A DNA stretch of 64,000 nucleotides from Simmondsia chinensis (taxonomy: Eukaryota > Streptophyta > Magnoliopsida > Caryophyllales > Simmondsiaceae), in NCBI GenBank assembly GCA_018398585.1, contig JAGTTD010000002.1:34464186-34528185 (forward strand), in the 5' to 3' direction. Shown here in pieces: positions 11,001-23,000 of the stretch. Position 1 is the stretch's first letter. Each line of letters begins with the position of its first letter. The position numbers and the translations under genes are program-made. The notes beneath the pieces were generated by a model. That model was not told where the DNA came from. It saw only the letters and a program-made list of their open reading frames with translations, and made no database searches.

Positions 11001-14000
11001 GCTCCCTCAATTTATCTTCGATCAGGGCCGCGCCCAATTTGCCTCTTATGACATCATTCCTCGTCCTATCCTTTCTTGTATGTCCACACATTCACCGCAA
11101 CATTCTCATATTCGCCACCTTCAGCTTTTGTGTATGATACCGTTTCATTGGCCAACACTCCGCACCATATGACATAGCCGGTCTCATTATCGTCTTATAG
11201 TATTTTCCCTTTAACTTTAGCGGAAACTTTCTATCGCAAGTACTGTAGAGGCCAACCTCCATTTATGCCAGCCTACTTTAATGTGGTTATTGACATCCTC
11301 GTCAATTTCGTCGTCCTGCGGTACCATGGAGTCCAAATATCTAACGGCCTGTTTAGTAACAGAGAATTTTCTAGTTTTCCAAGAAACTTTTCCTGGAAAA
11401 TTGGAAAGCAGGAAAACGTGTTTAGCAGTCCAGTTTTCTAATTCCAGAAGTTGGAACACAATTTTCTGGTTTTCCTTATTCCTTCATTGATTTGGAAAAC
11501 AATTTTAAACTGTTTTCTAAATTTTCTTCACAAAATAAGGACCTTGTTTTCCAACTTTTTCCCAACCCCCGTTTCACATTTTCATATTACTCACCCATTT
11601 TATAATATTTCTATATATCCCCATCTCCTGCTCCTTTTACGTAAATAATTTTGGAGTACTTAAGGTTATGTTTTCAATTTCAAAAGCGATAAATAATTTT
11701 CAAGGCAGAGGACAAATAAGAGGATCATGCGAGTTATTTAATTATAGACACTCATCTTTGCAAAATGTGATAGAGCGGGCTTTAGGGGATACCGAACGAT
11801 CCGCTAAGGTAGGAGTGTAAAGGAACTGAACGTTCGATGAACTGCTTGCTTTCGAAATCGATTAGGGCTCGTTCATGTTCATTATGAGGCTTGATAGCTT
11901 ATTGAGCCGAGTTAGAGCAAGCTCGATAAGCTTAAAGAGCCAAGTTCGAATAGGGGGCGCTCAGTTCGTTAACACTCGTGAACAATTTGATAAGAGCTGG
12001 TTAAGGGCTCATTAAAGCTTGTTAAGAGCTCGTTAACAATTGATACTGGTTCGAAAGTGATTTGATAATGGCTTCGATAATAATTTGAAAAGCGTTGATA
12101 GCGAGCTCGACTCAATAGCAAACTCCGCTCTGTTTTAAGCTTAGTTAGGCTTGATAATGAGCTCGACACTGCTCAATAACAAGCTTGACTCAACTCAATA
12201 AGCCTAATGAGCCGAGCCGAGTATTAAACGTACTAAAATCTTATCGAATCAAGTTCAAAAAAGGGTTGGAAAAGTTCGATAAGAGCTCGGCTCGAACTTG
12301 AGCTCGATAAGCCTTATCAAGTTCGAGTTTGAACAAGGGGGTTCTTGGGTCGGCTCGTCTCGTTTGGACCCCTACATTAAGGCGACAAAAGTTGATTCCG
12401 ATATCGCATTGTACATTATTTATGTATCATTCTCAATTTTCAGAAAATTGGAAAACAGAGATCACTTTTTCCAGTTTTCTATGTTGCAAAACTGGAGACG
12501 AAAAGGAAAACTGAAAATGGAAAAGGAAAACAGTTTTCTGTTACTAAACATGTCCTAAAACTCTCTTTTTTTGGTATGGACTGCGATCCAATCTTAACGT
12601 CTTCTATGGTAGGCTTGGTGGAGGTACCAAACTTGAGTTCCATATACTTTGTCTTGGATCTACTAAGTCGTAAAGCCTTTCGATTCCAAGGCCCTTCTCC
12701 AAAGTTCCAGCTTCTTATTTACCTCTTCTCAAGACTCTGTCATCTGCGAAAAGCATGCAGCAAGGCACACCCCCTTGGATGTGCTTAATGAGCTCATCCA
12801 TAACCATAATGAACAGGAAGGGACTCAAGGTAGATCCTTAGTACCCCAACTGCAACGGGGAAAGCGTCTATCTCCCCTCCGCTATACGCACATTAGTTTG
12901 TGCATCCTCATACATGTCTGTAATGGCTCAGATATAGGGCACGAGGATGCCTTTCCTCTCCAAAACCCTCCATAGGATCTCTCCTGGCACCCTATCATAT
13001 GCCTTCTCCAAATCTATGAAAACCATGTGGAGATCCTAAGAGATGGATGGCTTCTATTATCGATCTACCGGGCATAAATCCGAATTGGATCTCGGACACC
13101 TCTGTTTGTTGGCGTAACCTCCTCTTTATGACCGCTTCCACAACTTCAGAGTGTGGCGCATTAGTTTGATACTCCGATAGTTGGCGCAACTCTGGATGTC
13201 GCCTGTGTTCTTGTAGATCGGGACTAATGTGTTCTTCCTCCATTCGTCAAGCATTTTCTTCCCTAGAAGGATTTGGTTAAATAGTTCAGTCAACAAACTA
13301 ATTGCCTTCTCTCTAAAGCATTTCCGTGCCTCTATGGGTATTCCATCTAGGCCCACTGCTTTACCCCTACCATATGTTTCAAGGCTTCCTTGACTTCCTT
13401 TGGTCTAATTTGCCTACAGTAACAATAGTTCTGGTGCTCCTATGTTGCTTGGAGATCACCTAGGGATATATCTGTATCTCCCTGTTCGTTGAACAGATCG
13501 TCGAAGTAGGTTTTCCCCCTAACAACAACTTTTCCCGCCCTTTTACATTTCATATTATACACATGGATTTCTTACAATCACGACAAAAAGCAAAATAACA
13601 CACAACGATTTATGTGGAAATCCTATCTCAACTTGGGAATAAACTATAGGACTTGACTGTGCATGTCATCCACTATGAAATTTAGAAGTATGATCTTAAA
13701 TCTTAACCCAATATCCATGCACCGATGATAGCTCAACCTAAATGTAACTTTTGCAATGGACAAAGCGACAAACCTCAATGTAACTTTTACAAGCTACCAA
13801 CCCTCCCTATTGCAAATTTTGTACAGAAAAGTTGCAAACCTTCAATCAAGGAGCTTGGGCACGACTCCCTTTTTGATTGGATAGGCAAAAATTTCCAATC
13901 AATTTTTTCATTCTCTCCTCCTACCTAGAGTAGCTCGGCACCCTTTACAAATGCTTACATTCATTGTGTCCACTTTTTTCCTATCTTTTTTCCAAATTGG

Positions 14001-17000
14001 GGGCTATTAATCTCCACATTCCAATTTGATGGGGAGTGTTGAAATTAATATTTTTTTATTTTGTATCTTGTATTGGTCTTATTAGGCCTCATTTGGTTAC
14101 CACATGAATTAAATTCCTATGGGAAGTTGTATTCCTGATGTGTCAACTTTTCATAAAGTGGGTGCAAAGTGTTTGGTTGTCAGAATGGGAAACAGAGCTT
14201 CCTTGGCGAGGCTGGTTAAGAACAAGGGAATTTAATTCATATGTCAACTTTTCAGGAAGTAGGTACAAAGTGTTTGGTTGTTGGGATGGGAAATAGAACT
14301 TTCTTGAGGAGGCTAGTTAAAAATAAGGGAATTAGAACTTACCTAGGGGACAGCTAGGTAAGTTACTTTCTGTATTTTGAAGGAATTGGAAATTGCTAAG
14401 CAATTTCTACTTCCCGCATTCTGCCATTTTCCTGCCAACCAAACAAGAGCCAAAATGTGTACTTGTCATGAATTTCTACTTCCCGCGTCTACTTTCTGCA
14501 TACCAAATGAGGCCGTAATCATTTATGTAGGCATTATTTGGAACTGCATAGTTAACTGTGGGGTCATTACTGCATAGTTATTGGTAGCTTTGGATCTTAC
14601 TTTCTCTTTATTTTTGCCGGCTAGGATTATGTTAGGGCATCCAATGATATGCCCCAATGGTCACTAGGTCTGTACTATAAATTGGTGTATTTTGTAATGT
14701 AACGATTGTTTAAATCATGTTTTCATCACACTTGACATGCATTTGAACTGTGCATGTGACTTCGAAACCTCAAATTACGGTTTTGCGCATGAAACATTTT
14801 CAATTTAAGATTTTCCTGAGACTATGCAATTGCCCATTCTAAATTCTCATAATACATAAGTACAACTTTACATGAATACTTCTGTTCAAAAAGAAACTTA
14901 CATTTGTCCTATGATAATTTATACAACACAACCTTAGCTTCTTGGGGGCATCAAAGAAATTAGTTATGTAGTCGACAATGGACTTTCCACACAGGTGAGC
15001 GATCAAGTATAAACCTTTCAGCATTTAATTGTCCGAAGGAAAATTTTCTCAATAAACAGTACTCAATCAGTGTAGTCTATGTACATTCATCTTATATCAC
15101 GCCAAAATCTGATGTATTTTGATCCAGGCTTCCACCTGAGTTATTCTGAAAAGCTGCATCAACTCTGTGCACTTAGTTTGAAAATCTCTTGTGTTTCTCT
15201 CTATTCAAACACGGTATAAAAGATCAATGAATGCCATTCTCCAAATAATATTCTGAACATACTTGTTTGCTGCTATTCTACTCAAGGTCCTTGAACCTAT
15301 CAAGAGTAAAGGTGGGCTTAGTCAGGATCATCTAAGCTACTAAGGAGTGTTGAGGAACACACTACCCCAAACTTTTTCATCACTCTTCTTCTCTGTCATC
15401 CATTTTACTCTCCCCTTACTATCCGCAATCGACCTCTAAGATGTCAAATCCACTACTTTAATTTTTATTGGGAAATCGTACATTGTAGACCCCCACCCCC
15501 TCCTTTAATCTTTTTCCAACCCCACTTTCGTTAAACCAACTCATTTGGACCATTTTGCCCTTTCATTCTCTTCCCTCCCGTCACCCCTCATTTAATGCAA
15601 ATAGTAACTTTTTTACTTTTTGTCAGTTATATTGCTTTTGATTCTCTCTCTCCCTTCTCTTCCCTCTCGTTCATTCTCTCTCTCCCCTCAACTAAAACTT
15701 CTTCTGCAAGACTCCTTTCACTGTGTTAACCATTTGTCTTCGTTCTCTCATCTCAAATTCTCTCTTCTTCTTCTTCTTTCATTTTCGAATTCCCGAGCTC
15801 CATTCTCAGTGTTCTACGTGTTTTCTTGTCCTACTTGGGCCCTTGGGTAGTTGTTTGGGGTGGCTTTGGAAGAAGAAGGAGGCTGAGTCACTACACATTG
15901 CACGGTTTTTAGATTAGACATTGAAGGTAAAATAATCATTTCATGCATTGGTCGTTAATGGATCTCTATCATATGGTGTTGGTGTGTTGCAAGTCATTAA
16001 TAGTATATGATTAATCATACACCGTGTATAATTGGTGTAAATGGTGTATTGTTGGTGTGTTACTACTCATTAATGGGGTATGATCGATCATACTCCATGT
16101 ATGATTGGTGTAAATGGTGTAATATCATTTTCTGTTGGTTGTTTCAAGTCATTAATGGTGTATGATCAATCATACACCGTGTATGATTGGTGTAAATGGT
16201 GTATTATCTTCTTATGTTGGTGTGTTTCAAGTCATTAATGGTGTATGATCAATCATACACCGTGTATAATTGGTGTAAATGGTGTAATATCATTTTCTGT
16301 TAGTGTGTTTCAAGTTATTAATGGTGTATGATCAATCATGCACCGTATATGTTTGCTGTAAATGATGTATTATCATTTTCTGTTGATGTGTTTCAAGTCA
16401 TTAATGGTGTATGATCAATCATACACCGTGTATGATTCATGTAAATGGTGTATTGTTGGTGTGTTACTACTCATTAATGGTGTATGACTAATCACACACC
16501 GTGTATGATTCCTGTAACTGGTGTATTACCATTTTATGATGATGTGTTACTATTCATTAATGGTGTATGATCAATCATACACTGTGTATGGTTGGTGTAA
16601 ATGATATATTATCATTTTTTGTTGGTTTATTGCTGTTAATTTCTGGTGTATGATCAATCATACACCGTGTATGATTGCTGTAAATGGTGTATTATCATTT
16701 TATGATAGTGTGTTACTAATCATTAATGGTGTATGATCAATCATACATCGTGTATGATTGGTGTAAATGGTGTATTATCATTTTCTGTTGGTTTATTCCT
16801 ATTAATTTCTAGTGTATGATCAATCATACACCGTGTATGATTGCTGTAAATGAATCTCTATCATTTTCTGTTGGTGTGTTAATAGTCATTAATGGTGTAT
16901 GATTAACCATACACCGTGTATGATTAACCATACACCGTGTATGATTGGTATAAATGGTGTAATGTCATTTTACGATAGTGTGTTAATAATCATTAATTGT

Positions 17001-20000
17001 GTATGATTAATCATACACCGTGTATGATTGGTGTAAATGGTGTAATATCATTTTGTGTTGGTGTGTTTCAAGTCATTAATGGTGTATGATTAATCATACG
17101 CCGTGTATGATTGCTGTAAATGGATCTCTATCATATGGTGTTGGTGTGTTACTAGTCATTAATGGTGTATGATTAATCATACACCGTTTATGATTGCTAC
17201 AAATGGATCTCTATCATATGGTGTTGGTGTATTACTAGTCATTAATGATGTATGATTAATGATACACCGTTTATGATTGCTGTAAATGGTGTATTATCAT
17301 TTTATGGTGGCGTGTTACTAATCATTAATGGTGTATGATTAATCGTACACCGTGTATGATTGGTGTAAATGGATCTTTATCTTTTTCTGTTGGTGTGTTA
17401 ATAGTCATTAATAGTGTATGATTAATCACATCCGGGGTGGGGTCATTAATACACATAGTTTGTAATAATAGATACTGTATTTTCTGATTCCTGGAGGACT
17501 TTTATATGTGACCTAATGTGTTATTTTCATGTTCACAGTAACGGGTGATGTTGTTGCATGGGTTCTGTACGGTGGTCACTTTAATGAGAGGGCAGAGTAT
17601 GCTGGTGGAACTTCGGATTTTTCATTGGCGGATGAGAAGACTGACTTCACTGGTTTGCAAAGGAGTGTTGTGGAGTTGATGAATGTTGAGGTGGATGGAG
17701 GTTCGAAGATGCAATTTCAATTTTTAACCGAAATTCGGGATAGACCTTTATATGATGTCAGTAATGATAGGTCAGTTATGATTTGGAAGGCATTGGCAAA
17801 AGAAGAAAGGGCGAAGCATACCTTGTTTGTTACAATTGAGTCAGCGGTTGATAAGACTCCTAACATGGGTGAGCAACAGAGTCCTATTCAAACACAACCA
17901 GATGGTGATGAATATAATGATGGTTTGGACTCTATTGTGCCTGATCCATTTGGGGGAGGTATGAACGTGGGGATGGAAGAAGCAGCCCATGGTGATGCAT
18001 ATGAAATGGATTTTGAAATACTTATGGCGACAGCGACAGGTGAAGATTGGGAAAATTCCAATCAAAGTCCGTGGGGCAATTTGGCAAATCTCAATTTCCT
18101 CAATATGCAACCTACTGCAACCGACATCACCTCCACATGGATATAGTTCTGAGCAGCGGAATTTTTGGCCTGAAGATCCTCCTATTGTCCAACGTGCTGT
18201 GGAACCGAACGTGGAATCTAGCGTTCAACCGAATGTTCAACCTAACGTCCAAGCTACTGTTGATCCGTATAATGATAATAATATTGGTTCCGGTGATGAG
18301 AGAAGCCGGATTGATGGGGTATATGGGCATAGCAGGATGGTTGATGTAATTGAGGTCAATAAGATATTTAAGTCGAAGAAGGATTTGTTGACTAATTTGG
18401 CCGTAATTGCATTGAGGGTGAAATTTGAATTTAAGAGCTTCAAGTCTAACAAATCGTTGATGATTGTTCGTTTTGTGCAAGAAGGTTGTCCATGGAGGGT
18501 TCGGGCTATGTGTCTAGCAGATGGTGGGTATTGGATGGTTACGAAAGTTGAAAATAATCATACCCACCCAACCGATCTCACCACTGTTAGACATAGGCAA
18601 GCAACCAGTTGGGTTGTCGGGGAATGTGTCCAGAAGAAATTGATCAACCTCGGAAGAGTGTTCAAGCCACAGGATGTTGTGGATGACATTCGTAGTCGTT
18701 ACGGTGTTGAGATAAGTTACAGTGTTGCGTGGAGGGGAAGAGAGTTTGCATATGACAATGTCAGATTGGGTTCTCCCGAACAGTCATATGTAAACCTGCT
18801 TGCATATTTGCATATTCTCCAAGAGACCAAACCTGGTACTGTAGTTCATTTAGAGACAGTTGATGGAAACAGATTTTGGTACCTTTTCATTGCGTTTGAT
18901 GTTTCATTGTATGGATTCCGCTTTTGCCGTCCTGTTGTGAGCATTGATGCAACGCATATGAAGGGAAAAATATCGGGATGTTCTATTCATGGCCGTTTGT
19001 CACAATGCGAATCAACAAATTTTCCCGATTGCTTTCGATCTTGGTGATTCCGAGAATAATGCATCGTGGCATTGGTTCCTCAGCTGGTTATAGGAAGTTA
19101 TTGGGGAGCCTCTCAACCATGTTATTGTATCTGACCGACACCGAAATATCCAGAAAGCGATGGAAGAAGTGTTCTCCAACGCATTCCATGGTTTGTGCAT
19201 GTACCACTTGCTCAATGACATGAAGGCAAAATTCAAAAGCAAAACAAAACAGTTGGATGAGCACTATTACCAAATATCTAAAGCATACAACTTGCAAGAG
19301 TTCCAGACTTTGTTTTTCAGTTTATGTTGTGCCGTACCTGGAGCTAAAGAGTATTTGGAGACGGTGGGATTGGAAAGGTGGACTCTTTCCACTCCCCTTG
19401 TCGTCGGTATAACCTAATGACTACGAACATTTCGAAATCGATGAATGTTGTTTTGGTTAAGGTGCGTGATTATCCCATCACTATCTTCCTTGATGAGTGC
19501 GGCTGTTGTTGCAAAGGTGGTTCCATGATAGAAGAACCAAGGCTGAAGCTTGCACCAGTACAATGTCCCAAGACATCGAGAAAAAATTACAAGACAGATT
19601 GAAACTATCACAAATGATGACAGTAAGTTTGCGTTCTATTCGTCATGTTTAATCCCGATGACAATATATGTATTTAGGGTTATTATATCCGTGTATTAAA
19701 CATGACGAATAGAACGCAAACTTACTGTCATCATTTGTGATAGTTTCAATCTGTCTTGTAATTTTTTCTCGATGTCTTGGGACATTGTACTGGTGCAAGC
19801 TTCAGCCTTGGTTCTTCTATCATGGAACCACCTTTGCAACAACAGCCGCACTCATCATGGAAGGCAGTGATGGGATAATCACGCACCTTAACCAAAACAG
19901 CATTCATCGATTCCGAAATGTTCGTAGTCATTAGGTTGTACCGAAGACAAGGGGAGTGGGAATGAGTCCGGATAATCATGCACCTTAACCAAAACAGTAT

Positions 20001-23000
20001 TCATCGATTCCGAAATGTTCGTAGTCATTATGTTGTACCGACGACAAGGAGAATGGGAACGAGTCCACCTTTCCAATCCCACCGTCTCCAAATACTCTTT
20101 AGCTCCAGGTACGGCAAGTTTTTATGCTTTAGCTGTTTGGTAATAGTGCTCATCCAACTGTTTTGTTTTGCTTTTGAATTTTGCCTTCATGTTATTGAGC
20201 AAGTGGTACATGCACAAACCGTGGAATGCGTTGGGGAACACTTCTTCCACCTCTTTCTGGATGCTTCGGTGTCGGTCAGATACAATAACATGGCCAAGAG
20301 GATCCCCAATAACTTCCTTTAACCTGCTGAGGAACCAATGCCACAATGCATCATTCACGGAATCACCAAGACCGAAAGCAATCGGGAAAATTTGTTGATT
20401 CGCATCGTGACAAACGGCCATGCATAGAACAACCCGATATTTTCCCTTCATATGCGTTGCATCAATGCTCACAACAGGACGGCAAAAGCGGAATCCATAC
20501 AATGAAGCATCAAACACAATGAAAAGGTACCGAAATCTGTTTTTATCAACTGTCTCTAAATGAAATACAGTGCCAGGGTTGGTCTCTTGGAGAATATGCA
20601 ACTATGCAGGCAGGTTTGCATATGACTGTTCGGGAGAACCCAATCTAACATTGTCATATGCAAACTCCCTTCCCCTTCACGCAACACTGTAACTTATCTT
20701 AACACTGTAACGACTACAAATGTCATCCATAACATCCTGTGGCTTGAACACTCCTCCGGGGTTGATCAATTTCTTCCGGACACATTCCCCGACAACCCAA
20801 TTGGTTGCTTGCCTATGTCTAACAGTGGTGAGATTGGTTGGGTGGGTATGATTATTTTCAACTTTCATAACCATCCAATACCCACCATCTGCTAGACACA
20901 TAGCCTGAACCCTCCACGGACAACCTTCTTGCACACAACGAACAACCATCAACGGTTTGCTAGACTTGAATTCAAATTTCACCCTCAATGCAATTACGGC
21001 CAAATTAGTCAGCAGATCCTTCTTCGACTTAAATATCTGATTGACCTAAATTACCTCAACCATCCTACTCTGCCCATATACCCCATCAATCCGGCTTCTC
21101 TCATCACCGGAACCAATATTATTATCAGTATGTGGATCAACGGTGGCTTGGACGTTAGGTTGAACATTCGGTTGAACGCTCGGTTCCACAGCAGGTTGGA
21201 CAATAGGAGGATCTTTAGGCCAAAAATTCCGCTGCTCAAAACTGTATTCCATGTGGAGGTGATGCATCGGTTGCAGTAGGTTGCACATGGGGGAAATTGA
21301 GATTTGCCAAATTGCCCCACGGACTTTGATTGGAATTTTCCCAATCTTCACCCGTCGCTGTCGCCGTAGGTATTTCAAAATCCATTTCATATGCATCGCC
21401 ATGGGCTGCTTCTTCCATCCCCACGTTCATACCTCCCTCAAATGTATCAGGCACAATAGAGTCCAAACCATAATTATATTCATCACCATCTGGTTGTATT
21501 TGAATAGGACTTCGTTGCTCACCCATGTTAGGAGTCTTATCAACCGTAGACTCAATTGTAACGAACAAGGTATTTCGCCCTTTCTTCTTTTACCAATGCC
21601 TTCCAAATCATTACTGACATCATACAAAGGTCTATCCCGAATGCTGGTTAAAAATTGAAATTGCATCTTCGAACCTCCATCCACCTCAACATTCATCAAC
21701 TCCACAACACTCCTTTGTAAAACAGCGAAGTCAGTCTTCTCATCCACCAATACAAAATCCGAAGTTCCACCAGCATACTCTGCCCTCTCATTAAAGTGAC
21801 CACCGTACCAAACCCATGCAACAACAGCATCACCTGTTACTGTGAACATGAAAATAACACATTAGGTCAAACATAAAAGTCATGCAGGAATCAGAAAATA
21901 CAATATCTATTATTACAAACTATGTGTATTAATGACCCCACCCCGGATGTGATTAATCATACACCATTAATGACTATTAACACACCAATAGAAAATGATA
22001 GAGATCTATTTACACCAATCATACACCATTAATAATTAGTAACACCATCATAAAATGATAATACACCATTTACAGCAATCATAAACGGTGTATGATTAAT
22101 CATACACCATTAATGACTAGTAACACACTAACACCGTATGATAGGGATCCATTTACAGCAATCATACACGGTGTATGATTGATTATACACTATTAATGAA
22201 TAGTAACACACCAACACAAAAATGATATTACACCATTTATACCAATCATACACCATTAATGACTTGAAACACACCAACACAAAATGATATTACATCATTT
22301 ACACCAATCATACACAATTAATGATTATTAATACACCATCATAAAATGATATTATACCATTTACAGCAATTATATACGGTGTATGATTAATCATACACCA
22401 TTAATGACTATTAACACCAACAAAAAATGATAATACACCATTTATACCAATCATACACAGTGTATGATTGATCCTACACTATTAATGATTAGTAACACAC
22501 CATCACAAAATGATAATACACCATTTACAGCAATCATACACGGTGTATGATTGATCATACACCGGAAATTAACAGGAATAAACCAACAGAATATGATAAT
22601 ATACTATTTACATCAATCATACACACTGTATGATTGATCATACACTGTTAATGACTAGTAACACATCATCATAAAATGGTGATACACCATTTACAGGAAT
22701 CATACATGGCGTATGGTTAATCATAAACCATTAATGAGTAGTAACACACCAACAATACACCATTTACATGAATCATACACGGTGTATGATTGATCATACA
22801 CCATTAATGACTTGAAACACATCAACAAAAAATGATAATACACCATTTACATCAAACATACACGGTGCATGATTGATCATACACTATTAATGACTTGAAA
22901 CACACCAACAGAAAATGATATTACACCATTTACGCCAATCATACACGGTGTATGATTGATCATACACCATTAATGACTTGAAACACACAAACACAAGATG

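Larger units (their letters stand above)
10497..13516 (-). mobile_element. RTE-clade LINE (degenerate ORF2), split by nested elements
   Basis: On the minus strand, 13126-13356 encodes [10 protein letters not shown]...[20 protein letters not shown], and 12995-13243 encodes [18 protein letters not shown], both RT motifs of RTE LINEs. The RT catalytic FADD lies near 12740-12752. The part 10800-11344 carries the distal region with conserved GRGRPK/W-type motifs in broken frames, then a 3' UTR and a SINE-like tail block (10510-10615) ending in a (TTG/CTG)n repeat. Many frameshifts and stops. The 5' end is truncated near 13516 and an insertion of 1.2 kb lies at 11345-12555. Confidence 0.8.

Noticed and set aside
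18047..18480. Overlapping ORFs on both strands of the MULE arm
   Set aside because: Alternative-frame shadows of the transposase coding region.
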